DNA from: Scenedesmus sp. ARA3 | Lineage: Eukaryota; Chlorophyta; Chlorophyceae; Sphaeropleales; Scenedesmaceae | Assembly (NCBI GenBank): GCA_004335835.1 | Contig: RWJK01001982.1 | Coordinates: 159,567-223,566, forward strand | Direction: 5' to 3' | Length of the DNA: 64,000 nucleotides | Shown: piece after piece, positions 52,694 to 62,637 of the stretch | How positions within the stretch are numbered: position 1 is the first letter of the stretch | Layout: every line of letters begins with the position of its first letter | Position numbers and translations under genes: made by a program | Notes under the pieces: generated by a model | Told to the model about the DNA's origin: nothing | What the model saw: only the letters and a program-made list of their open reading frames with translations | The model's database searches: none

Positions 52694-55320
52694 AGGCGTG
52701 TGGGTGACCCCATTGGTGACGTGGACCAGGGCCCCCAGGTGGACCAGGACCAGTACAACAAGATATTTAACAACACCACTGGGCTGCTGCTGCTGCCGCT
52801 GCTGCTGCCGCCACCACTGCCACTGCTGCTGCTGCTGCAGGCGTGTGGGCGACCCCTTTGGTGACGTTGACCAGGGCCCCCAGGTGGACCAGGACCAGTA
52901 CAACAAGATCCTGGAGTACATCGACCACGGCAAGAACGAGGGCGCCACACTGCAGTGAGTGCATTGAATACCACTGCTATGATATCAGTAAACACATGAC
53001 ATAAATCACAAGTAGTTCAAGACCAGTACACCAAGATTTTGATGGAACACATCGCTCATCGCCAGAACCAGGGCGCAACATTGCAGTGAACATGATTTGG
53101 GGGGAATTGTGGTGCAAAGGGCAACTGACAAGGACACTTGTCGTTCAGCTACTTGCAAGTAGTTATGACACGACCAACCCTACAATGGCTGGCTGCAGGT
53201 GTGGCGGCAAGGCACGTGCGGGCAAGGGCTACTACGTAGAGCCCACTGTCTTCACAGATGTGAAGGACAGCATGAAGATCAGCAGGGAGGAGATCTTCGG
53301 GCCCGTGCAGTGCATCAGCAAATGGAGCAAGATGGACGAGGTGGGTCCAGGGGTTGCAAGGCAATGTACAGAGTTGTGCTTTAAAGGTGTGGTGTCAGCA
53401 GCAGCATATGCAATATTAGAAAGTGGTCCAAGCTGGAGGGGGTGGGTTTTAGGGGCTGCAAAGGGTTGCAAGGTTTTGACAGGTTTTGGAGGTGGCGTGT
53501 GAAGGACAGCATGAAGATCAGCAGGGGGGAGATCTTTGGGCCGGTGCAGTGCATCAGCAAGTGGAGCAAGATGGACGAGGTGAGGGGCTTAGTGGTTTGC
53601 AATGGCAATTTTGTATTGGCTTGTTTTGTATCTGATGGGAGTATCTGATGGGAATGTTTGAAGAACAGCATGAAGGTCAGCAGGGAGCGGGCTGGACCAG
53701 TGCAGTGCATCAGCAAGTGGCCCAAGATGGACAATGTGAGGGGTTCTGGGACTTGTTTAGGGTGTTGGTTTGAATTTGCATGGACAGCATGAAGATCAGC
53801 AGGGAGGAGATCCGCGCAGTGCATCTCGAAGATGGACGAGGTGGGACTGGGATTTGGGTGTTTTGGTTCAAAGATCCTTACAGCCAGGATTGTAGGTGGC
53901 AGGCCTGCTGGGGCATGTGCCTGGGCTTGGAAGCAGGCTGGCAAGAGATAGCATCGGAGATGGCCATGGCGTGTGCAGCTGTGGTGGTGTGTTACAACAG
54001 GGTGACCAGCAGCAGCTGCTGCGTGGCAGATGCGGGGGCTGCAGCTGGCAGCATGGTGCACAGCAATGTTTCCCTTGTAGTTGCTGCAAAAAAAGTAGCT
54101 GCCGCAAGAACAGTCATTGTCAGCAAGTACCCCTTTTTGGACAGCAACGCTAAGTGCTTGTCAACTTCCTGCGTGTGTCCCGTTTGCAGGTCATCCAGCG
54201 CGCCAACAACAACGCCTACGGTGAGGCAGCAGCAGCAGCAGCAGCTGTTGGCTTGAAATGTAGAACGTTGTGTAGGCAACGCCCATGCACATCGCAGTGT
54301 GGCAGCACCATGCGATCACATAACTTGTTATGCAGAATGCAGTACTGCAGTCATCACTGTCCACAACACTTGCGTATCTGTCGTACCCTGCTGCTTTTGA
54401 ATCCTTGCTCATCCAGCGCTGCAATTACATGCGTCCTTTACTTTCCGCTTCTGGTTCTGCTGCCTCCTCTGCTGCCCCTCCCTCAGGCCTGGCTGCTGGC
54501 GTGTTCAGCAACAACATTGATGAGGTCAACACACTGTCCCGCGGCATCAAGAGCGGTGAGCGCCAGCAGACAGTTGCAGCAGCGCAAGCGCTGAAGGCTG
54601 CTGCACGGCGTTCAGCGACATGAAGAACTTGGTGACAGCTTGCTGCCAAGACACAGCCACTGTCAGGATGTGGCAGCAAGCGTCGGCGTTGTGCTGCATC
54701 AGGCCGCTGTTTGCGCTGTCTCAGAGTCCACAGTTGTCCACAGCACACGCACTCAGTGAGCACGTAGGTGCAGGCTGTTGGCCAGCAGCTGCCCAGCCTA
54801 CAAAGCGGAGCATACTCTGCTACTTTCTGTGCAGCGCAGCACACCTTGCATTGCACACATTCTCCCTGTCTGACTGTCTGCACTCCACCTCTGCTGCTGT
54901 GCTTTTAATGTGTGCAGGCACGGTCTGGGTCAACTGCTACAACCTGTGAGTGGTGCAGCAGCAGCTCAGCGCTTGCTTGCATTTGCGCCGCCAGACAGCC
55001 GCATGAAGCATGCGACCGTTGATGCAGTGTGTGATGCGAGTGTGAGTGGCAGCTGCTGCAGCAGTGCATGTGCCACCAGCCGACCATCTGCTGCAGCCAT
55101 GTGCCTAAGGAGCAGTCTTACTTTCAACGCAAACAGTGCTATACAGACGCTCCTGCATAGCTGTCGGCTGCTCCTTCCTGCCGCGTGCACCCAACACATC
55201 AAACAACCTGTCAATGCACCTCGTAACACCCCCCACCCGCCGTCCACTTGCTGCAGCTACGACAGCGCGGTGCCGTTTGGCGGCTACAAGGACAGCGGCC
55301 TGGGCAGGGAGAAGGTGCGC

Positions 55321-55367
<47 letters not shown>

Positions 55368-55996
55368 CACATGTTGCGTTGTAGCTATTGCTCTAGTAGT
55401 GCGCTTGAGTGGGAGTGCTTGTGTACACTCGCCATGCCGTTGTTGCTGCTGCTTGTTTTGGTGGTGGTGGTGATGGAGTAGTGTGGCTGGCGTGCGACGC
55501 ATGGAAGCGCAGAGGCTGATTACGTGACGTGAATTACGCTCAGCTGCAATCTGCTGTGCACCACCTTTTTGCTCTTGGTAGGATGCTGCTGCCATGGCAG
55601 GGTCTGCACTGCCATGCTCAAGCTCTCCTTGCTCTCTGATGCTGCTGCAAGCGTCCTCACCGTCCTGCTGTGCGCCTCAATGTTTGCGTGCTGCCTGCAG
55701 GGAGAGTACGCCCTTTCCAACTACACTCAGGTGCGGGGCAGCAGTCAGCAAGCCCAACAAGTGCTTGCAGCGGCTGCCCGCACAGCATGTATTGAAAACT
55801 GCAAGTACATACGTAAATTGCGCTGTCTGCCAGTGGTGCAGTTTCGTGCTTGTTCAGCCAACCAACGGCCCGTTATTTGCTGAAAACATGTATGTGTGGA
55901 TGCCTTCACTGTGGCGTAAAAAGCTGACGTGGAATGCTGACTTGGCTGCAGGTCAAGGCTGTCTACCAGCCCCTGGTCAACCCCGCCTGGAGGTGA
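47598..55996 (+). CDS. Aldehyde dehydrogenase, mitochondrial ALDH2-like, 18 exons
   Basis: NAD(P)-dependent oxidation of aldehydes to carboxylates. Exons: 47598-47722, 47808-47865, 48177-48337, 48987-49083, 49570-49646, 50072-50204, 50770-50869, 51625-51710, 51996-52167, 52343-52433, 52841-52954, 53199-53340, 54190-54220, 54487-54555, 54918-54945, 55257-55314, 55701-55730, 55952-55996; 1617 nt, 538 aa, all phases consistent. The start [18 protein letters not shown] is an amphipathic basic mitochondrial presequence. Family motifs: [41 protein letters not shown] (coenzyme), LELGGKSP with the general-base Glu, [13 protein letters not shown] with catalytic Cys340, EEIFGPV, and [13 protein letters not shown]. 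Length equals mature ALDH2 plus presequence. It has the highest density of exon echoes in the window, affecting exons 3, 4, 6, 7, 9, 11 and 12. Confidence 0.96.
48410..48910 (+). repeat. ALDH echoes: exon 3 (downstream) and exon 4 (upstream)
   Basis: 48410-48473 and 48647-48744 copy the 3' part of exon 3 ([13 protein letters not shown]...KAFDHGPW) with GTAAGC donors. 48871-48910 copies the start of exon 4 ([13 protein letters not shown]) after a CACAG acceptor. Confidence 0.93.
49162..49323 (+). repeat. ALDH exon 4 downstream echoes
   Basis: 49162-49224 ([15 protein letters not shown] with donor) and 49308-49323 (LETL with donor GTGAGG) copy the end of exon 4. Confidence 0.92.
49895..50446 (+). 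repeat. ALDH exon 6 echoes on both sides
   Basis: 49895-49963 ([20 protein letters not shown]) and about 49988-50000 copy the 5' part with CTGCAG acceptors, upstream. About 50276-50325 and 50396-50446 copy the 3' part (GQIIPWN...LLMAAWK) with GT donors, downstream. The only ambiguous base in the window (N, 50231) lies here. Confidence 0.93.
50934..51419 (+). repeat. Five downstream echoes of ALDH exon 7
   Basis: Copies of [14 protein letters not shown] with donors at about 50934-50981, 51048-51090, 51176-51213, 51280-51305 and 51375-51419, increasingly truncated or mutated, with related intron text (ATCATCTGCC) between. Confidence 0.93.
51513..51624 (+). repeat. CTG/CCG repeat before ALDH exon 8 acceptor
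   Basis: About 110 bp of CTG with occasional CCG, running into the acceptor CCGCAG of exon 8 (51625). Confidence 0.95.
51767..51935 (+). repeat. Old and young upstream echoes of ALDH exon 9
   Basis: 51893-51935 is nearly identical to the exon start ([14 protein letters not shown]). 51767-51830 is a diverged copy after an acceptor-like ACAG, reading [15 protein letters not shown]. Confidence 0.85.
52619..53089 (+). repeat. ALDH exon 11 echoes and CTG run
   Basis: A CTG run (52619-52690) ends in CTGCAG and leads into 52695-52764, a copy of the exon start ([20 protein letters not shown]). After the real exon, 53010-53089 is a decayed copy of its end ([14 protein letters not shown]) with a GTGA donor. 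Confidence 0.92.
53502..53840 (+). repeat. Three downstream echoes of ALDH exon 12
   Basis: 53502-53581 ([20 protein letters not shown]...MDE, with donor), 53663-53735 and 53785-53840 copy the 3' part of exon 12 at falling identity. Confidence 0.93.
55324..55366 (+). repeat. CTG microsatellite after ALDH exon 16 donor
   Basis: About 14 CTG units starting 10 bases after the exon 16 donor (55315). Confidence 0.95.
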
Positions 55997-56145
55997 ACTT
56001 CACCGTTGCGCCAGGAAAAAGGGCATGAAGTTCACACCTTGAAGATGGGCCTGAACTTCAATCCCGCACCAGCAGGGCATGAACCTCACAGCGTGGAGAT
56101 GGGCATGGAGTGCAAGCTGGGAGGTGAAGTTCACGCTAGGAAAGG
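55988..56145 (+). repeat. GAACTTCA-type short repeats across the ALDH stop
   Basis: Related 14-bp motifs (GAGGTGAACTTCAC, GCATGAAGTTCACA, GCCTGAACTTCAAT, GCATGAACCTCACA, GAGGTGAAGTTCAC) recur at roughly 25-40 bp intervals, beginning at the stop codon. Confidence 0.75.
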
Positions 56146-58027
56146 GGGGCGAGGGCCTGCAGTGCATGCTGTGGAGGCGCTTCACACACTCTCAATCTGA
56201 AGGCGCATGGGATGATGCCCTGTATGCTGTTGCGCAGGCACCGCGCAGCATGTGTTGACACAAAGTTTTGGCTCGCAGCTGCATAGCTTGCAGTGAGGTT
56301 GTTGGCTACAGTTGCGCACCTGACCAGTGTTTGTTGAGTTGCCAGCACATTGCATATGGATGATTATGGCTGCTTGTTTGTGCTTTGACAGTTTGGACTG
56401 TGCACGGTGCATGCTATGTGGTGTGCCGCTCGCGCATTGTGCAGCTGTCATATACGTTGACCTTCGGTCAAAGCTTGTTGTGGCTTGTTGGTGAGCATCG
56501 CTGCTGTATAATACTAGGGGAGATTTTGAGGCTGCCGCTTTGCAGCCGCCGCCCTTTGCCCATCTAAGAGGAGGCGGGGCGCCTTCTTGCAGCAATTGTG
56601 AGTAGTATCATCACAGCAGTTTTTAAAAGTTGTTGAACGTGAGTGCAGTGCCAGGTGTGGCATGCGCAGCTGAGCAGCAGCATTGCCGGTGATCTCCGCT
56701 CGCACTTCAGCTTGTCGTCATGCTCATGGCGTGCTATTTTGTTGTGTATCAAGGGTATGCTGTCGCCTTTGGCCTGCAGTCTTGCCTTTGTATGTAAGCC
56801 CATGTTTGCTAGAAGCATGTATGGTTGCTTGTTGCGGCTGCGGTACGTGGAGCCGCTGCTATAGCCGAAATGGCGGCTTTATTTTTGATAGTTAACCTTG
56901 GATCATTCTGCTCATAGATGCGCCTAATGCAGTGCATCCCAGGCACGTTTGTTGTGGGTGGTGCGCGCTGCATTGAGGCGTCTGGCGGTGGCTGGGGTCA
57001 GCATGCCTGCTACAGTTTTTGTAACCGAAACCCCGTATGGCTTGCTTGGGTGATCTGGTTGGCTCCCTGCGGTTGTGATTCAAACCTTTGTGGCACTATT
57101 TTCAAACATGTTATCCACCCTGAGGGCGAGTCTGAGTACACCAGGTTGGCTGTTTGGTGGTCTGGGCTAGGTGCCTAAGCTCCAGTCAGTTCCCCGGCGG
57201 CTGACTGCAGCTCACCTCAGCTACCAGCACTTATGTAATGTGACATGCCGCGGCGGCTCTTCGCTGCTCTAGCTCAGACCAGAGGATGAAGATATGAGCA
57301 TATGCAAAACTCAATGGAGTCCTTAGAAAAACTTGTCCTGCTCTGCATTTGGCTGTGGCTTCGACCTCCGCAGAGCACCGTGATTGTTGAGGTGGAACTG
57401 TTACATTTCATAGACATGAGCAACTGATGGTACGCGCTGCTGCCACCCTCGCTGTGCTTTTAGCCTCCGCCCAGCTGCTGCTTCTGCGCACTGGGCAGCA
57501 GCTAAGAGTGCATGCACACATGCGCACCTGAATCAAATAGGCCCCCGCCAAAACCCACAAACTGATGCTGATACAAATCTTGACAACACACAACCTGCTG
57601 TTACTGCTGGATACATACATAGCTTGATAATATACAAGGTTGCCCACAATACGAATCCAAGCTGTCACTGCTGTCGCTGCGGCTGCATGCGCACACCTCA
57701 CCACGCCATGCCATGTCAGCCGTCTGCTCATCATCATGTTACCCATCATGTCAGCCGTCTGCTTGTCATCATGTTACCCATCATGTCGGCCGTCTGCTGT
57801 AGCTGGCGCTGGGTCACCAGCCGCACTGCTCCTCAGCAAGCAGCACCAGTCAGCACTGCAGCACCATTTGCTCTGCAGCCAGCAGCGCCGCAGCCTCCTA
57901 CGACATGCATCCTGCCCTGCCCTGCTGCTGCCTCCTGTCGCTGCAAACGTGCCTCCTCAGCAGCAACAACCTCCTTGTTCTCTGTTCGTACACACGAGCG
58001 GCAGCAGCAGCTGGCGAGTGCTGCTGC
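55997..58027. other. Convergent 3' flanks of ALDH and the ubiquitin-like gene
   Basis: No coding exon recognised. TGTAA at 56793-56797 and 57020-57024 (+) are candidate ALDH poly(A) signals. TTACA at 57401-57405 is the candidate for the minus-strand gene. Confidence 0.5.
57401..57405 (-). terminator. Candidate TGTAA signal of the dicistronic transcript
   Basis: TGTAA on the minus strand, about 620 nt after the ubiquitin-like stop codon. Assigned by motif and position only. Confidence 0.4.
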
Positions 58028-59132
58028 TTATAATGTCAATGCTGCCGCCGCTGTCGCCTGCTGCACCAGCTGCTGCACCCGCTGCTGCACCAGCTGCAGC
58101 AGCTCTGAGCCGCACACGTCAACCGGCACTGTCAGCTGCAGCTCGCCAAGCCCTGGCACTGCCACGGACACCTGCAGTGCAGCGAGTGCAGCGCAGAGAT
58201 AGCATTGAGCATTGCGCTTTGCAACTTATCTACAACACAACAAAATAGAACGCTGCCCAGCTGCATGCGTGCATGCACAATCACACATAACACCTGCAGC
58301 ATCATTTAGCAACGAAAGCTGTCAAAAAGCAGTCATGTGCTCATCCTGTGGTAGCTTATACCGTCTTAGATGGTGCCAGGGCCCACATGCCATTATCCTT
58401 TCACATAACAGCACAAGCAACAGCAGCACGGACACTGACACTGGACACCTTGACACATAGCTGTTCAACTCCCTGCCCTGCTCTTCACAGACGCATGCAT
58501 ACCTCTGTGTGGGTGCGTGGCGCTGCGCTCATGTCTACGTTGTCCTGGCGCCCGCTGGTCTGGTGGTACATGCCGCCACGCAGCCGCAGCACCAGGTGCA
58601 CCTTGGGCACCTCGCCCCGCCCCTGCGCTGCCAGCTCTGCTGCTGCGCTTTCTACGCCATACTCGCTCATGGTGCGGCCGTCCTCCAGCTGCTTTGAGTT
58701 GAAGATCAAGCGCTGCTGGTCAACAGGGATGTCTGCAGGGATGAAGCCGGCATATGGCAGGTGATCAGACATGCAAGGGAATGCAATTTGTCAGGCACAG
58801 CCTGCAGCAGAGACATGCTCCTCATGTGTGTGCCACCACATGGCAGGTAGTCAGACCCGTCGGGATGTTGTGACAGGGTGCGTGCAGCGCAGCTCAGGGA
58901 CGTCAGCGGCTGTATGGCAATGCTGTGCAGTGCTGCCTGCAGGAAATCCTGAAGAAACATTACGCTAGATTGTGAAAATTTATGACAGGTCCCTTTACGA
59001 GGTCTAGCTGTGCGCACCTTCTGCATCCTGCACCATCTCCTTGAGCTCCGTCACGAGTGTGTCCCCGCGCACTTTGAAGGGAATCGTCTTGCCAGTCAGC
59101 GTTGAAACGCGGATGTCAAACGCTGGCATCAT
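58028..59132 (-). CDS. Ubiquitin-like protein with LRLRGG and C-terminal extension
   Basis: Exons on the complement: 59132-59018, 58732-58503, 58171-58028; 489 nt, 162 aa, phases consistent. Residues 3-92 align with ubiquitin: [37 protein letters not shown], then [10 protein letters not shown] ~15-residue Ala/Glu/Gly-rich insertion (about 68-82) splits the last loop. After the Gly-Gly comes a 70-residue tail ([13 protein letters not shown]..., later Gln-rich [12 protein letters not shown]). Proteolysis after Gly92 would release a conjugatable modifier, but Lys48 and Lys63 equivalents are not clearly kept, so it is a ubiquitin-like protein and not ubiquitin itself. Its ATG lies only 12 nt after the stop of the ORF at 59145-59757 on the same strand, implying a shared mRNA. 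Confidence 0.88.
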
Positions 59133-59144
59133 GCTGTCAGCTGC

Positions 59145-59757
59145 TCAGGCCTTCTTGTACGCCATCACATTCAGCAGTGGCTTGCCAACCAGGCTGCTGA
59201 GGTCTGCCAGGGGCGACAGCTCATCCGTGCGGCGCAACAGGCAGTCCATGGGGTGCTGCTTGTACAGCTGTCCTGCAAGAAGATAGAACAGCTCCACACA
59301 CCTGCTGCTGTAGGGGCACAGTCCCACATCGTTTCCCACTTTGGTAAGTGTGGGGCCATAGACCTGGATTGAAGCAGGGCATCCTGCAAGCACACGGCAC
59401 AGCAGTGGCGTCAGTAAGCGCTTACCAACATCAAGCTGCGCGTCATACTCTGTGAGCTGAAATAGCAAAAGGCCATAGGTGCCTCGTACTGTTGCAGCAT
59501 CACTACAGGCAGGCAAGCTGTGGTGGGTGGTAGGAGCATGCTGCCTGTTGCAGCTGCTGTTGCAGCAGTGTCTGGGTACTGTGCAGCGGTGAATGTGCAG
59601 GAGGCAGCTCACCTAGACTGTTCAGCACGCTGTTCTTCACGTCCGCCACTGTAGCGGGGCTGCCAGACGAGGAGAGCTCCAGCTGACAGACGGAGCTGGT
59701 CCGGTGTCCCAGCTGCCCGAGCTCCTCAACCCGAAGCTCGTAGCTGAGAGCAACCAT
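59145..59757 (-). CDS. Upstream ORF of dicistronic locus, unknown protein
   Basis: Exons on the complement: 59757-59613, 59488-59426, 59272-59145; 336 nt, 111 aa, phases consistent. The start is MVALSYELRVEELGQLG and the end LVGKPLLNVMAYKKA. I do not recognise the family. The alternation of strands and the segment SPATVADVKNSVLN ... LADLSSLVGKPLLNV loosely recall a beta-grasp (ubiquitin-like) pattern, which is only a guess. The last intron (59273-59425) could alternatively begin with a 42-nt in-frame mini-intron. The exon 2 acceptor was chosen by phase. Its stop TGA is followed by 12 nt and then the ATGATG of the ubiquitin-like ORF. Confidence 0.7.
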
Positions 59758-60108
59758 TCTCGTTATCTCGTCAGCGCGCTGCGCTGGAGTGCTGCCGGAC
59801 AGTTAGGGCGATTGCTGACACTGCCAGGTCACGCAGAAGCCCGGTGGCAGCGGCAACAGCAGCCAAGAACAAGAGCAAACAACAGGAGATTGCTGCCGTA
59901 GTGCGTCTCGTCGGGAAGAGGTGGAGATCGTTGTGTCACTGCGGACCGGTCAACTGTTCCGAGTCTTCAGGTTCGAAACATATCTTCTTGGACGGTGACA
60001 GCACAGCCAAGCCTGTCCCAAGAGCAACGCAGCCAAACAAGGTCAGCTGAATTCCATGCACCCACGACAAGCCATGGGTAGCTAGGATCTGCCTGATATG
60101 AAACCATC
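59758..60108. promoter_or_regulatory. Compact divergent promoter region
   Basis: 351 bp separate the start codons of the dicistronic locus (-) and the selenoprotein gene (+), so both promoters and 5' UTRs must fit here. No TATA box or known element was identified. Confidence 0.6.
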
Positions 60109-60112
60109 ATGA
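60098..60112 (+). promoter_or_regulatory. Four-codon uORF overlapping the selenoprotein start
   Basis: ATG at 60098 opens M-K-P-S-stop; its TGA (60110-60112) overlaps the main ATG at 60109-60111 as ATGA. If transcribed, it could reduce or couple initiation at the main start. Confidence 0.5.
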
Positions 60113-62516
60113 AGCCAAAAGCCGAGGCCGGTGACTTCGCAGTAGCAGCTGCTATCGCTGCAGATATCGCTGCTCACACCGCGCCAGAGAGTCCTGCTAT
60201 AGCAACAACATGCGCTGGGGATAGCGTTCAGCTGCTGCAGCAGCAGGCAGCACAGCAGAGCAGGGCACAGGTCTCTGGCCGTGGGAACAGCAGCAGCGAC
60301 GCAAATGCTGGTGTTCTGAGGCAACAGCATGCTGAGGAGCATCAGGAACAGCAGGAGCGCAGCCAGCAGCACCAGCATACAGACAAGGATCAGGACGCGG
60401 AGGCAAGGGCGACGCAGTTGCTGTTGCAGGTCCGTGCGCTTGCAGGAACCCACTACAGCAGCTGGGGCCAAGAGGCTTGGGCTGCAGTGCTGGCCTATGA
60501 AGACACACTGCGCCTGAGCCCTGAAACACAGGCAGCATACGAGGCAGCCGAGCAGCACAGCAGCAGCATCGACTGGCTGGAGGTGACTGAGGGGCTGCAG
60601 CGGCGTGTCCTGGCTGAGGCAGGGCTGTCCAGCAACCAGATGAATGCAGGACTGGCCACCATGCGAGGGGCACCTTACAGGTGAGATATGCAATCGGTCA
60701 GCAGTGCTGCTGGCTTCAACTGGGTGCTGTTGGATCTGTCCGGTAGATACTTGGTTTGGCGGTCAGCCCACGCGGCTGTTTGTGAGCAGAGGTAGTTGGC
60801 ACGTGCATGCATCTGCTGCTGGCAGCATGCACCTCCCTTCGCCATGCCCACCTGCCTGGGTGCCCCGTTACACTTGCACCTTGATCACCTGTGCATCCCA
60901 CTGAATACCATACTGTTATCCGTATACGCTCTGCTGCATGCCCAGAGTCCCACAGATCAAGCCGCTGTGCACCCTGAGGATCCCTGCTTATCACTCCGCA
61001 TGCATCTCTGCTGTGTGTGCCGCCATATGCCCAGGTTCCCTGAGCTCAAGCTGCTGTGCATCCACACCTCATCATGCCCCTCTTGCTGCCTGCAACACCT
61101 TTTAACCTGATGCCTCTGCTTGTCACTTTGCACTGTATGATATCCGCTGCATGGCCAGGTTCCTTCCCAGGCTGAAGCCGGTGTTTATCTACCACCGCCA
61201 CCAGCCCGCTGCTGCATGTGCACTCCGAATGCCTTTGCTTCTGACTCTGCGCTGCGAGCGTGCGTCTCTGCTGCCTGCAATGTTTACGCAGGTTCCCTGA
61301 GCTGAAGCCGCTGTGCATCTACCACCGCCACCAGCGCGCCACCACAGGCCCGCCAGTGGGCAGCAGCATCCCGCCTGACCTCTCCCTGGCGCTGCCGCAG
61401 CATTCCTGCAAGCGCGTGCGGCTGCTGGACTGCTTCGAGTCACCGCAGCAGCAGCTGCTGGTGGTGTTTGCAGGCAGCTACTCCTGACCCCCGTTCCGGG
61501 CCATGGTTCCGGCCATGGCTGCGCTGAAGGAGAGCTTTGGGGAGATTGCGAGCTTTGTAACAGTCTACGTGGCGGAGGCGCATGCAGGTGAGGGGACCAA
61601 CTTTATTCAGGCTGGCTATGGATTGTGGTGAGGGGATGCACTGGGCTGGCCAGCTTTGGGACAATCTACGTGGCAGAGGCGCATGCACAAATTGTGGCAG
61701 GGTGGGCGATGGCTAAAATCTTCATGTGCGGCTTGGGAATGCTGCTGCATGGCGTTGTACGTGGCGGAGGCAGGTACTCGTACACTGCGACAACGTCCTC
61801 TGCCTGACAACTCCACTGCCTGACACCTGCTTGTTCGTACCACTGCTTGCTTCACCCATGCAGAGGACGAGTGGCCCATCCGCAGCAGCCGCTACAACGG
61901 CAGCAGGGGCCCGGTGCTCATCAACCAGCACAGGAGCACAGCAGAGCGCTGCGCTGCTGCAGCTGCCTTCGCAGCAGACTTCGGCATCACCATGCGTGTG
62001 CTTGTGGACCCAGTGCCTGGAGAAGAGCAGCAGCAGCAGGAGGAGGCTGTGGCAGGTCCTGAGGATGGCCTGACAGCTGCAGCAGCAGCGACAAAAGTGG
62101 TGGATGGTCAATCTGAGGTGCCAGTTGTGTCACAGCAGCAGCTGCAGGACAGCAGCAGCGCTGCAGGAGCACCTGCTGACAGCAGAGCAGCTGCACGTGA
62201 TGCTGCAGCAGCAACGATGGCAGCGGCTGCAGCAACTGCAGCAGGCTGCCGCAGCTGTGTCGGCCCTGACAGCAGCAGCAGCTGCAGCATCAGCGCTGGC
62301 AGCGGCAGCCGCCGGGTGATTGGCTATGGCAGCAGTGGGCCGTTTGATGCTGCTCTTGCACCCTGGCCGCTGCGGTTTTATGTGCTGGACCGCGCTGGCG
62401 TGCTGCTGTACAAGGCTGATCCAAAGGACTGCCAGTATGACATGTTTGAGCTGTGGCAGTGGTTGGAGGAGCGGCAGCAGGAGTCCCAGCAGCAGCAGGG
62501 TGCAGCGGTGCTGTAG
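60109..62516 (+). CDS. Deiodinase-like selenoprotein (in-frame TGA read as selenocysteine)
   Basis: Thioredoxin-fold protein of the iodothyronine deiodinase family. Exons 60109-60680, 61292-61587, 61864-62516; 1521 nt, 506 residues, phases consistent if TGA 61485-61487 is read through as Sec256. The active-site context AGSYS-U-PPFRAMVPAM matches the metazoan GSCTUPPF motif. Then come ASFVTVYVAEAHA (family YIEEAH), EDEWPI (family SDGW), VLINQHRSTAERCAAA (family QHRSLEER), MRVLVDPV, and after a long insert APWPLRFYVLDRAGVLLYKA (family PERLYVL). Residues 1-~190 are Gln/Ala-rich without a membrane anchor, and ~105 residues of low complexity interrupt the domain at about 377-470, so it is about twice the metazoan length. 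A strong SECIS lies in the 3' flank. The substrate is unknown; thyroid hormone is not implied. Confidence 0.93.
60945..61215 (+). repeat. Three upstream echoes of selenoprotein exon 2
   Basis: Segments about 60945-60985, 61033-61070 and 61158-61215 copy the acceptor and start of exon 2 (CCAGGTTCCCTGAGCTCAAG; FPELKPLCIYHRHQ), each with surrounding intron text (GCATCTCTGCT). The true exon starts at 61292. Confidence 0.9.
61636..61775 (+). repeat. Two downstream echoes of selenoprotein exon 2
   Basis: About 61636-61690 copies ASF-TIYVAEAHA, and 61745-61775 copies the shorter TACGTGGCGGAGGCAGGT. The Sec codon itself is not duplicated. Confidence 0.88.
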
Positions 62517-62637
62517 GCAGCTAGTTATTTGCGTCTCGCAATGGCTGCTGCAGCTCTGGACTGCTAGTCACATATAGTCTATTGTACATTACAAGGCAAC
62601 AGGGACAGCCTTGTGCAGGGTAGGCAGCAATGCACCT

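Noticed and set aside
59384..59425. 42-nt intron in the upstream dicistron ORF
   Set aside because: A longer intron to 59273 has a proper pyrimidine tract and keeps frame; 42 nt is far shorter than other introns here.
61485..61487. TGA as a true stop codon ending a truncated protein
   Set aside because: Deiodinase-type similarity and correct exon phases continue for about 250 residues after it, and a SECIS is present.
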